Assembly: GCA_018398805.1 (NCBI GenBank)
Contig: JAGFBZ010000178.1
Location: 248,001 to 312,000, forward strand
Source: Hirundichthys speculiger
Taxonomy: Eukaryota; Chordata; Actinopteri; Beloniformes; Exocoetidae
DNA: 64,000 nucleotides
Direction of reading: 5' to 3'
Shown: positions 24,924 to 34,679 of the stretch, piece by piece
Position numbering within the stretch: position 1 is the stretch's first letter
Layout: each line of letters opens with the position of its first letter
Translations under genes and position numbers: made by a program
The notes under the pieces: model-generated
What the model saw: the letters and a program-made list of their open reading frames with translations, nothing else
What the model was told of the DNA's origin: nothing
Database searches by the model: none

Positions 24924-26106
24924 ATGTCGGTGTCAATCACCTTGTTGCTGTTTGCCGGAGACAGTTTTGCCACTGTAGACCAGAACAAACTTGCTGATAT
25001 CGCAAATGTGATATGGACAAAGTAAGTCCACTTCTTTGCTGTATTGTTTCATCTGAACAAAAGTATAGGAGGAAATTAGGATTCTTTCACATTGTGATTA
25101 TCTAATAAAATGTGAAAATCACTGTTGCAAGGGAATTGCTTTTTTTTTCCCTTGTGTAAAGTAGGTACCTTAGGTCACTTTGGTTAAAGGTTGTCAAAAA
25201 AAGCATATATATAACTTATTCACTTTAATTTGCAATTGCAACTGATAGATTTTTAGAGTTTGTTCTCTAATCAAAAATTATGCAGATATCTTTCACTCTG
25301 GATTAAAAGATTCAAGATAACTGCTAATCCTTGGTGTGTGTTTGTTTTTCTTCTCCTCCTTCAGATATTACTCAATAAAAAGCATGTTCAGCATGGCAGT
25401 GAGCATCCCAAAGACGAACTTAAAGGGTTATGATGTAAACCAAGTCCTAAATACAAAAAATGGTGACAGAATGATGGAGGAAATAAAGAATGGTGGTGTG
25501 TACAAAGAAGACAGGATTCTTGCAGCTAAAGTAATTAAAAATAAAGAAGGGCAAAAGGGAGACTATCTTCACGCAGAATACCGTGTTCTGAAAAACTTCA
25601 ACAGCCTACTTGGGGAAAATGATGATTACGAAAATGACTTGTTGTTTTTTTATGTTCTTGGAACTCCGTGCTACCAACAATGTACAAATGAAAATCACCC
25701 AGAAAGCATCATTCCATTTCTAAATCAAATTAAGAAATGGAAACATTATGCTTTTGTGTTTACTATCATATACAAATCCAAAAACCCAAAAAAGCTGGAG
25801 ACTGATGAACAGGTTAGAGAAGCTCTTGAAAAGCTCGGGGAAAAGCTTGGTCTTGAAAACATATTCAGATGTGTAGGGTTAAATGGAAACATGCAGTGCA
25901 CCAGCTGCTCTGCTCATAATCAGGTCGCACAACATTGTTTTTCAGACTCAGATCCGAACCAAGACCAGCCAGATAACGCACCTGATAACAATGGGAATTA
26001 TGCGACTACAGCTGAACCTGAATCCACACCCAACGGTATTGATAACAGTGGAGGACTTATTATAAACTCAGATTCAGCTGTGACGTCTTCACAAAGGGAT
26101 ATTTGA
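24924..26106 (+). CDS. Secreted deaminase-fold protein (SNAD / AID-APOBEC-like)
   Basis: Two coding exons, 24924-25021 and 25365-26106, joined at a gtaagt donor and ttcag acceptor in phase 2, give 279 residues. The start at 24924 opens a hydrophobic leader (SITLLLFAGDSFA), so export is likely. Residues 102-104 are HAE (in LHAEYRVL) and residues 134-139 are PCYQQC. HxE plus PCxxC is the zinc and proton-shuttle signature of the cytidine deaminase superfamily, with the usual strand between them (DLLFFYVLG). More Cys at about 202, 211, 214 and 224 would suit disulphides outside the cell. The C-terminal 60 residues are polar and low-complexity. Combination with a signal peptide in a fish matches the SNAD deaminases described by comparative work; substrate is unknown. 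A role in immunity is inference. The reading frame stops just as another frame opens (see next entry). Confidence 0.68.
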
Positions 26107-26143
26107 ACATTTTAAAAATATTAATGGAAATGGTGAAAACAAT

Positions 26144-26881
26144 ATGGGTGGAAGTATCTCCTCATCACAAACAAATCTTGATTTTGGTGTAGGAAATGGT
26201 TTGATGACAGGAATGATTCCACCCCCCTTATCATGGAACGAAAGTGATGATTATGGAGGAAGAGAAGATAAAAATGGAAGACTGAATGGATGCAGTGGAG
26301 GGAAGAGAGGAAGAGGTAAAGGTAGAGGAGACAGAGGATGCAAATTGGGTAAAGGTAGAGGAGTGAACAGACGCAGGGGAGGTAAAGAAAAGGGAGTGAA
26401 CCGATTGAGGGGAGGTAAAGGGGAAGGAATGAACAGACTCAGGGGAGGTAAAGGGAAAGGAATGAACCAATCGACGGGAGGTAAAGGGAAAGGAGTGAAC
26501 CGATCGAGGGGAGGTAAAGGGAAAGGAATGAACAGACCTTGGGGAGCTAAAGGGAAAGGAATGAACAGACCTTGGGGAGGTAAAGGGAAAGGAATGAACA
26601 GACCTTGGGGAGGTAAAGGGAAAGGAGTGAACAGATCGAGGGGAGGTAAAGGGAAAGGAATGAACAGACCTTGGGGAGGTAAAGGGAAAGGAATGAACAG
26701 ACCTTGGGGAGGTAAAGGGAAAGGAGTGAACCGATCGAGGGGAGGTAAAGGGAAAGGAATGAACAGACCTTGGGGAGGTAAAGGGAAAGGAATGAACAGA
26801 CCTTGGGGAGGTAAAGGGAAAGGAATGAACCGATCGAGGGGAGGTAGAGGGAAAGGAGTGAACAGACGCAGGAGGGGGTAA
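26144..26881 (+). CDS. Basic 11-residue-repeat reading frame, probable tail of the deaminase-like protein
   Basis: The frame is open from 26084, overlapping the last 23 nt of the deaminase frame in the +1 register; the first ATG is at 26144. After a polar stretch it encodes 16 units of the type GGKGKGMNRPW or GGKGKGVNRSR (33 bp each, about 26347-26878). The inner part repeats as triplets SR-PW-PW (99 bp). The product is strongly basic, Gly/Lys/Arg/Asn-rich and has no recognised domain. It has no promoter or splice signals of its own. It may be the displaced C-terminal tail of the deaminase gene, or untranslated sequence. Confidence 0.4.
   Translation: MGGSISSSQTNLDFGVGNGLMTGMIPPPLSWNESDDYGGREDKNGRLNGCSGGKRGRGKGRGDRGCKLGKGRGVNRRRGGKEKGVNRLRGGKGEGMNRLRGGKGKGMNQSTGGKGKGVNRSRGGKGKGMNRPWGAKGKGMNRPWGGKGKGMNRPWGGKGKGVNRSRGGKGKGMNRPWGGKGKGMNRPWGGKGKGVNRSRGGKGKGMNRPWGGKGKGMNRPWGGKGKGMNRSRGGRGKGVNRRRRG
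26347..26878 (+). repeat. 33-bp coding-like tandem repeat with 99-bp higher order
   Basis: Unit ggaggtaaagggaaaggaat plus 13 bp, repeated about 16 times. Units keep the reading frame exactly, and variation is concentrated at the last two residues (PW, SR, LR, ST, RR). Confidence 0.9.
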
Positions 26882-27456
26882 GAGATGAGCTTGTAGACAC
26901 AGGAGCGGTGGGAGTCCTATTTAGCAAGGCTGGGCCAAATGACGTGCCAAGGAGGAGCTAACTTCTTCTACTCCAGGCAAAAAAAAAATGAAGTCATTTT
27001 TGCTTGGTGTTAATGCAGAACCATGTATGCCTTTTCCTTTAGAATCATTGTTGCTTGAGTTGAAGCCATTAGATTTCCAACATGCTTCTTATAGAAAAGT
27101 CCTGTTCTTCTCATGTTTAGTTTAGCATTCTTGCATGCTAACAGTCTATTTACCATTAAAGGGTCACCAGAGTCAGGGGGAGTCTTCCCCTGGAAGCATG
27201 AATTGCTGTTATAGATTTTTTTTTTATCAATCTGTGTAAAAGATAATGAGGTATCGTTGCATTTCTAAAGGGCTGAATTCACCAACAGATCAACTCAATG
27301 ACAGATTATATGCTCCACATATATTTTTAAAAGCATGTATCAGAATATATAGCAAATTGCCTTAAACTTATATCTTCTTTTGCTTTATGTAATGCCTTTT
27401 ATTCAGTACAAACTGTCAACATCAGCATCATGTACTGTGTTCAGGTTTTGGTTAAA

Positions 27457-27462
27457 AATAAA
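27457..27462 (+). terminator. Polyadenylation signal downstream of the deaminase-like gene
   Basis: AATAAA lies 1.35 kb after the deaminase stop, in AT-rich DNA. It is a candidate 3' end that would include the repeat frame in the transcript. Confidence 0.35.
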
Positions 27463-28040
27463 AACTTTTTTTCCACTTACAATGTATTTACAATGTTTAC
27501 ATATGATTTATTTATCATATCTGATATGAATTTTTAGTGTTTTTATTACCGTTACTGGTAAAGCAGATATATAATAGAGAAAATAATTCAGTGTTTAAGA
27601 ACACATATTTGAGGATCTGAAGTGATGGCCAATTAAAAAGCCCAGGAATAACAAAAAATTATTCATCTTTAAGGGTTCCTTGTGAGAATAGATGTCATTC
27701 AGTGAGCAGTATAGATGTCCTGTTTGTGGTGATGCTGCCTTCACTGTACCCCAGGAGTCTTTTGAGGAAGTCAAAACTCTTTTGCTCCTACTTCTTCACC
27801 TTTCAAATGACTGCTAACCAGCAATTTTACAGAACATTTCACTTGAATGAAAAAGAACTACTAATTATCTACCAGCAATTTGTTTTATTTCCTTTCTGGA
27901 AAATCCAACTTTTGTCATTGCGTCAGATTTTTCAGAAGTTAGAGAAATGAAGTGTCAAGTGTGCAGCAATAGAAGCCACTGTTACAAAAACAAACCTGCA
28001 CAGTAAACATCTATAAAATAAAATAATTTAAAAAAAAAAA
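27463..28040. other. Intergenic stretch without recognised genes
   Basis: AT-rich. One 82-codon open frame (27702-27950) has no recognised motif and no splice or promoter context. Confidence 0.45.
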
Positions 28041-29555
28041 CAGTTCTTATTGTTAGCCTCCAAAACTTTCACAATGCAACCAGCAGTGAAGCTCAAGTCT
28101 TATAAACGCTACAGATAAACTTTTTTAACAAATAAAAAACTGAAAAGTGGGGTGTGCAATATTATTGGCCTCCTTTACTTTCAGAGCAGCAAACTGACTT
28201 CAGAAGTTCAGTGAGGATCTCTGAATGATCCAATGTTGTCCTGAATGACTGATGATGATCAATAGAATCCACCTGTGTGTAATCAAGTCTCCGTATAAAT
28301 GCACCTGCTCTGTGATAGTCTCAGGGTTCTGGTTAAAGCTCAGAGAGCATCATGAAGACCAAGGAACACACCAGGCAGGTCCAAGATACTGTTGTGGAGA
28401 AGTTTAAAGGTGGATGTGGATACAAAAATATTTCCCAAGCTTTAAACATCTCAAGGAGAACTGAGCAAGCAATCATATTGAAATAGAAGGAGTATCAGAC
28501 CACAGCAAATCTACCAAGACCCAGCCGTCCCTCTAAACTTTCATCTGGAACAAGGAGAAGACTGATCAGAGATGCAGCCAAGAGGCCCATGATCACTCTG
28601 GATGAACTGATCTACAGCTGAGGTGGGAGAGTCTGTCCAGAGGACAACAATCAGTTGTACACTGAACAAATCTGGCCTTTATGGAAGAGTGGCAAGAAGA
28701 AAGCCATTTCTCAAAGATATCCATAAAAGCCTGGTTTAAAGTTTGCTACAAGCCACCTGGAGACACACCAAACATGTGGAAGAAGGTGCTCTGGTCAGAT
28801 GAAACCAAAATCAAACTTTTTGGCCACAATGCAAAACAATATGTTTGGAGTAAAGACAACACAGCTGATCACCCTGAACACAGCATCCCCACTGTCAAAC
28901 ATGGTGGTGGCAGCATCATGGTTTGGGCCTGCTTTTCTTCAGCAGGGACAGGGAAGATGGTTTAAACTGATGGGAAGATGGATGGAGCCAAATACAGGAG
29001 CATTCTGGAAGAAAACCTGTTGGAGTCTGCAGAAGACCTGAGACTGGGACAGAGATTTATCTTCCAACAGGACAATGATCCAAAACATGAAGACAAATCT
29101 ACAATGGAACAGTTCACAAATAAACGTATCCAGGTGATAGAACGGCCAAGTCAAAGTCCAGACCTGAATCCAATTCAGAATCTGTGGAAAGAGCTGAAGA
29201 CTGCTGTTCACAAACGCTCTCCATCCAACCTCACTGAGCTCCAGCTGTTTTACAGGAAGAATGGACCAGAATTTAGTCTCTGGATTTGTTAAACTGATAG
29301 AGACAAACCCCAAGAGACTGGCAGCTGGAACTGCAGCAGAAGGTGGCGCTGCAGAGTATTAACGCAAGGGGGCCCAATAATATTACACGCCCCATTTTTC
29401 AGTTTTTTTATTTGTTAAAGTTTAAATTATCCAATAAATTTCATTCCACTTCACGATTGTGTCCCACTTGTTGTCCTACAACACCTTTGTTTGAAGCCTG
29501 AAATGTGGCAAAAGGTTGAAAGTTCAAGGGGGCCGAATACTTTTGCAAGGCACTG
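28041..29555 (+). mobile_element. Tc1-like DNA transposon with dead transposase
   Basis: Transposase begins at the ATG at 28352 (MKTKEHTRQVQDTVVEKFKG) and runs to about 29292 with an internal stop near 28485 and frame changes. Recognisable blocks are VLWSDETKIKLFGHN, PTVKHGGGSIMVWACFSS, FQQDNDPKH and SPDLNPIQNLWKELK. In the last block the catalytic Glu of Tc1 (PIEN) is Gln. Inverted-repeat sequence 'aacaaataaaaaactgaaaa' occurs near 28130 and, inverted, near 29400. The outer left end has diverged. The right end '...gcaaggcactg' stops 2 bp before the TATA box at 29558. Confidence 0.85.
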
Positions 29556-29557
29556 AG

Positions 29558-29566
29558 TATATAAAG
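29558..29566 (+). promoter_or_regulatory. TATA box of partial copy B
   Basis: TATATAAAG is followed by a leader ending CACAAAAA|gtaagt at 29643. The leader resembles that of copy C (both have 'catcaac/gtcaac...caccacat...agcactga'). Confidence 0.5.
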
Positions 29567-29772
29567 CACCTCCCTGTCAACGTCTCCACCACATCAGCAC
29601 TGAAAACCGACTGAACTGATTGTCAGAACTGTCTCCACAAAAAGTAAGTGCAAAAATCAAAAAAGAAGTAGTAATGCATGTATTTTGTATTTGATCATAA
29701 TTTCTGATGCAGTATCAACTGTGGGCAGTTATAGGAACGACAAACATTATTGCCTGTTTGCATCATTTACAG

Positions 29773-29812
29773 GATCAGAACCAGCAGATCAAACTGGAAA
29801 CAGGAGGAGATG
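29773..29812 (+). other. Untranslated exon 2 of partial copy B
   Basis: Acceptor ttacag, exon GATCAGAACCAGCAG..., donor GATG|gtgagt. The counterpart in copy C is 34169-34203, and a more distant one in the full gene is 24324-24357. Confidence 0.5.
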
Positions 29813-29923
29813 GTGAGTGTTTTATGCATCAGTTAAACGTTCATACATTTTGTTCTGTTGTTTATTATTTATTATATAATTGCGGTGAGTTAAAATCTCA
29901 CTGGTTAAAGTTTTTCTGTGTGG

Positions 29924-30036
29924 ATGGCTGGCCTGTGCTGGCTAGCTGCGGCGCTGGCCTTCCTGTCAGCTCAAAGCAGTTTGGCTGCTGTAGACCAGGA
30001 GTGGCTCACAAGTATCGTACGAGGCATCAAAGATGA
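29924..30036 (+). pseudogene. Signal-peptide exon of partial copy B, no catalytic exon
   Basis: From ATG 29924 it reads MAGLCWLAAALAFLSAQSS then LAAVDQEWLTSIVRGIKDE, a textbook signal peptide followed by a segment aligning with FATVDQNKLADIANVIWTK of the full gene. It ends GATGA|gtaggt in the same phase 2. No clear acceptor precedes the ATG, and no HAE/PCxxC exon follows in the window. It is therefore an orphan 5' part, or it splices to something I cannot recognise. Confidence 0.55.
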
Positions 30037-30345
30037 GTAGGTCGGTGAAATTCCTGATGAGTAAATGTGTATTTGTTGTCTTTGAGATCATCTCTTTTTT
30101 TTTCCCCCTCCTCTTCTGCACATTTTCTGTGCCAAGTCAATTTATTCAACCCCAAATCAGAAAAGGTTGTGGTGATGTAAAAGAAAGAAAAAGAAATTAG
30201 AGCTGGGATTCTTATGAACTTTGACTTTTAACTCAATATGAACCCAAGGATATATATATTTTTTAATTCTTCCCAACCTCATGCCCTTTGTTAATACATA
30301 TTCATTTTAGGCCTGTAGGGTTTTCTAAAAAAAAAAATCATGAAT

Positions 30346-30413
30346 GCTCAAAGCAGTTTGGCTGCTGTAGACCAGGAGTGGCTCACAAGTATCGTACGAG
30401 GCATCAAAGATGA
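30346..30413 (+). pseudogene. Second, truncated copy of the signal-peptide exon (B2)
   Basis: This repeats the last 67 nt or so of the 29924-30036 exon almost exactly, including the donor (GATGA|gtaagt, consensus here). It lacks the hydrophobic leader: the exon copy starts inside AQSSLAAVDQ, after the A-rich run at 30330. The intron after it resembles that after copy B but is more diverged. Confidence 0.6.
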
Positions 30414-30859
30414 GTAAGTCAGTGAAAATAAAAAAGAACAAATGAGTGTTGTTTATTTTGTTGCTCTTTAGCACCATATCTCTATTATGCCGCTTCCTCT
30501 TATGCTCATTTTCTGAGGGAGGTCATCTGTTTGAACTTCAGATCAGTAAAAAATTGGGACAATGTGGAAAGTTAAAAACCATTAAAAAACAACAAAAAAA
30601 GAAAGCAGGGATTCTTACACTGACATTGACTTTTGTTCTTCTCTGTATGGACAAAGATATGTTATGTTTTTTGTAGTCATTTCAAAGCCTTCAGTATTTA
30701 CTTTGTCCCATTATTTCTGCAAAAATGTCTTAATATGTGTAACAGTACGGGATTATTGTTGTCACGTCTATGGTTTCAAACTCCTCTTCTTTGTAGCTGG
30801 TATAGGTCAGGACTGCATGAAGGCAGTTGCCCATGCTCTCTTCTATGGAGCCCCATTTA

Positions 30860-31620
30860 GGTCATAATTCAATGAATAAATTAGTCTATTATTATGAAAT
30901 ACAGGCATTTATTACTATGAAATATTTCCCATTATTATGAAATGCATGTTTATTATTATGAAATATTTCCCGTTATTATGATAATGGTTTCATTTTTCAT
31001 AAGAATGAGCTTTTACATAATAATGGATTTGTTTTTCATAAGAATGATTTGTGTGTCAATCACAGCGAGGGATGGAGCCATTTATGTGATTGGCTGCTCT
31101 TTCATTCAGGCATAAGCAACAGAACAGTGAATATGGTCAAGGTTTCCTGTAGCTCAGTCCAAGCTGCCATAGCTACAGTCGGACTGGGAGCGCACCTTGA
31201 TGACGCCACGGCCCGCTGCTAACGGGACCTCACGGCCAAAACTAGTCGATGTCAGAGCGTAGAATGGAGAAGGATCAGCCAATGAGCGTGCAGGTCAACC
31301 ACTGGTCCCACCCAGTGGCAAAATGTCATTATTATGTAAAAACTCATTCTTATGAAAAAGGAAGCAATTATGTAAAAACTCATTCTTAGATAAAAAAAGC
31401 CATTCTGAAATAAACTATTATACATTAAACTAAGATTAAATGATAATAGAAATATATTTCATAATAATTAGATTTTTTCATATTAATGGGAAATATTTCA
31501 TTATAATACACATGTATTTCATAATAATGGCAAACATTTCATAATAATGGATACGTATTTCATAATAATAAATGCCTATTTTTCATAATAATAAACTCAT
31601 TAATTCATTGAATTATGACC
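30860..31620. mobile_element. 761-bp inverted-repeat element
   Basis: Ends GGTCATAATTCAATGAAT and the inverse ATTCATTGAATTATGACC. The arms, about 180 bp each, are built of short tandem blocks around 'attattatgaaatat'. A GC-richer core (about 31040-31320) has no reading frame. No convincing target duplication is seen. Confidence 0.65.
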
Positions 31621-32499
31621 CAAACAGTGCTCCATACTCTTCTTCATCAGCCATGCTTTTGTAATTATTGCACATTGTGGTTATGCATTTTCCTGCTGAG
31701 ATACCCATAGACGTCCCTGGAAAAGATATTATGTTAAGGGCAGCATATGTAGCTCTAAAATGTCAGTGAACTTTTCTTCATAAATCAACAGAACTGCAAA
31801 TGACCTTTGCAAAGGGTGCTGATACAAAATTATGCCATCACAGATCCGGGCTTTTGAACATGTTGCTGATAACAGGTTGCTAAAACAGACATGGAGAACG
31901 GTAAAAAATCTGTGTACTTTACAGTTCGGGTAGCAACTCAGGTAGCAATATTAACAATTCTGTCTGGAAAAAAAAATTCTGGACTGCAACAAAACTTTTG
32001 CGTCATTCCTCCATGTTCATCAGATCTGCTCCATGTGTTCACTGTCCTGCTGTTCTCTAGCTGGTTACTGCAGTGCGGCTCCATCTAGTGGCACAGATGT
32101 GTAACGACAACAGAAAGTCCAGTCCTCGATTATAAAACAAATTCAGTCCTGTGGCCCGTTTTTTAATTTCGTATTTTTGATCCAAGTCTAAAATTGAAAT
32201 ATAAAAAAACAGGCATTTATTTTGTGTGTCAGATTAAGAAATGAAAAATGTAATAAAATGTCACTTTTTAATTTTTTTTATTTTTGATTGACAATTGAAA
32301 ATTGAAAGAATGAATGATACACAGATTGTTAAAGTTACTGAACTTTAACATGGACATTTTCATTTTAAAGTTCTCCCAGAAGGAGGATTCAACAGAAACA
32401 AGGTTATTTGTAACAACTGCCAAGTTGTTATGTATGTTTATGTTTATATGGTCATTATATTTAGTCATTTGTGTGCTCTCCTCTCTCTGTCCTGTCTTC

Positions 32500-32785
32500 C
32501 CTCTTTTCTTTCTTTACCCGGCTGGCCTTCGGCATATGATTCAGGTCCTGCTCAAGGTTTCTTCCTCTTAAAGTGGAGTTTTTTCTTGCCACTGTTTGGC
32601 TTAAAGGTTTTTTTCTCCCTCTGTGGGAGTTTTTTTACCTGCCATTATCCTTGATTGAATTTAATATTATAATTTTAGTTAATGATATTTGCTCGAGGGT
32701 CATGCTCTGGGTCTCTGTAAAGCGCCTAGAGACAATTGACATTGTAACAGGCGTTATACAAATAAAATTGAATTGTATTGAAAAG
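32500..32785 (+). mobile_element. Non-LTR retroelement 3' end
   Basis: The segment 'caaggtttcttcctcttaaa ... gggtcatgctctgggtctct ... ataaaattgaattgtattgaa' is the longest of three copies of this fish LINE/SINE 3' tail in the window. Confidence 0.65.
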
Positions 32786-32981
32786 AGAGAGCATCAACTT
32801 CTGCACAAGCGTATGGCAGTTCATTCAATGAGGAAACAGAAAACAGGTTGTTTGGTCAAAGGTTTAACTTAAGTTCTTAGTCTTGAGTCCATACAGATAG
32901 CTCAGTCAAACGTGAGATGACAAAGATGATGAAGGATTTGGTATTTCTCATCATTTCAGCTTTACTTGTCCTCTCGCTGTT

Positions 32982-32992
32982 TATATATAAAG
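32982..32992 (+). promoter_or_regulatory. TATA box of partial copy C
   Basis: TATATATAAAG precedes a leader similar to that of copy B. The expected donor after CACAAAAG reads ataaat instead of gtaagt, so exon 1 splicing should fail. Confidence 0.45.
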
Positions 32993-33753
32993 CATTTCCC
33001 CATCAACATCTTCACCACATAAGCACTGAATACAGACGAGACTGCTAGCAGAGTTTTTTTCACAAAAGATAAATGCAGAAAAACAACAATTATTGCATTT
33101 CAGCAACATGCATTATGGCATTGACTCGTGGTTTTGTCTTTGGATACGAAAAAAAAAAAAAGTTATTGCAATTTAACCCAATGGTTGGCAGATTTTTGAA
33201 GAACTGAAAAAGTACTCCATGTGTTTTGTATTTCGTCCTAAGAATGAATGAGCTTCAACTATGATCTAGCTTTTAAAATGATAGCATTTCTGTTAACTAA
33301 ATGAAAATTCAGCAAGCCTGTTAGTAGAATTCTGTAATGGAACGTAAACATCATCGCCTCTAATATTGTTTCTGATATTATGTTCTGGCCATGATCCTTT
33401 TATTACATCTGGGTTTCTTCTGCTTCTCGCCCTTCGCCGACACCTGCAAGCTGTTATTCCCAAGTGCCTCATAAGTTTTGTCTATATATTATCTGTATAT
33501 TTTAGCCTTTTGTTTAAACTCTGTTGTATCACTCACATTCTCTATCATTCCGCATCGAATTGCTGAGGTGTAAGGTTCCAGTCACAGCCAAGTCTTGCTA
33601 TTTAAGTTTATTCTCAGTCTTACTCAGATTTTTTAGTCACCAAGTGGTTAAAAACTAATATTAGATATGTTGGATTAATTATACATAGTTATCACACATT
33701 TGCTATTAAACTGTACACTGCCTAGTGAAGAACTACTGAAAGGAGTTAAGTAT

Positions 33754-34108
33754 GTGTCACCTTTAAAATGGCTTGTGTGATTGCTGGATAACATGCTGTA
33801 TAAGAGTGTGAGAGTTATCAAACGAACAGAAGGAGAAGAGCCGGGAACTGGAACTGCACGAGAGAACATTGAGCTATGTACTGATCAGTGTACTTAGATA
33901 GGTCAGATTAAGATATGCAGTTAGTCACCCCCCAAACCCCTTAGAGCGCATATCCTATGTAAAGCAGGGACGTCCTAAGACAATAACCCAGAGCGGGTTG
34001 GAGACTGTAACTGGGCACTCTCTGCCGTTCTCCTTGCAAGTAAAATATAACAACTGTCTCTTGTCTTCCTTTTGAAAAGTGTTTAAGGTTGGCTGAACCT
34101 GACAAGAT
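33754..34108 (+). mobile_element. Possible solo LTR
   Basis: The block starts TGTCACC and ends CCTGACA. Between them are a polyadenylation-like 'aagtaaaatataac' and a T-rich stretch, as in retroviral or Gypsy LTR U3-R-U5 order. No clear target duplication or internal retroviral genes are present. It lies between exons 1 and 2 of copy C. Confidence 0.3.
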
Positions 34109-34168
34109 ATATCCCGTTTTTTTCCACAACAAATGACAAGCATTGATGGCTTTTTGTGTCATTTACAG

Positions 34169-34203
34169 GGTCAGAACCAGCAGGAAACAAGTGGAAACAG
34201 ACG
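34169..34203 (+). other. Untranslated exon 2 of partial copy C
   Basis: Acceptor ttacag, exon starting GGTCAGAACCAGCAGG, donor ACAGACG|gtgagt. It is nearly the same as exon 2 of copy B. Confidence 0.45.
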
Positions 34204-34263
34204 GTGAGTGCTTCGTTCATCATGTCAATTCTATTCATCCAACTTAACTCTCATGAATTTAGT

Positions 34264-34352
34264 TTTGCGCTGGCCTTCCTGTCAGCTCAAAGCAGTTTGG
34301 CTGCTGTAGACCAGGAGTGGCTCACAAGTATCGTAAGAGGTATCAAAGATGA
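34264..34352 (+). pseudogene. Signal-peptide exon of partial copy C, start lost
   Basis: It encodes ALAFLSAQSSLAAVDQEWLT and SIVRGIKDE with donor GATGA|gtaagt. The first codons, including the ATG seen in copy B, are replaced by unrelated sequence. The only in-frame ATG upstream (34219) lies in what should be intron. The intron after it matches that of copy B for about 300 bp, then nothing resembling a catalytic exon follows. Confidence 0.55.
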
Positions 34353-34679
34353 GTAAGTCAATGAAATTCCTGATGAGTAAATGTGTATTTGTTGTCTTTG
34401 AGATCATCTCTTTTTTTGCCCCCTCCTCTTCTGCACATTTTCTGTGCCGAGTCAATTTATTCAACCCCAAATCAGAAAAGGTTGTGGTGACGTAAAAGAA
34501 AAAAAAAAGAAATTAGACCTGGGATTCTTATGAACTTTGACTTTTAACTCTCAGTATGAACCCAAAGATACATATTTTTTTAATTTCTTCCCAACTTCAT
34601 GCCCTTTGTTAATACAGGTTCATTTTAGGCCTGTAGGGTTTTCTAAAAAGAAAAAAAAAAAATCATGAATGCTCCATTC

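Noticed and set aside
26547..26927. 126-codon minus-strand frame rich in LPKVCSFLSLY
   Set aside because: Antisense of the 33-bp repeat; any frame through a 33-bp array stays open.
31891..32088. 65-codon frame after the inverted-repeat element
   Set aside because: Tested as a possible catalytic exon for the partial deaminase copies; it has neither HAE nor PCxxC and no matching acceptor phase.
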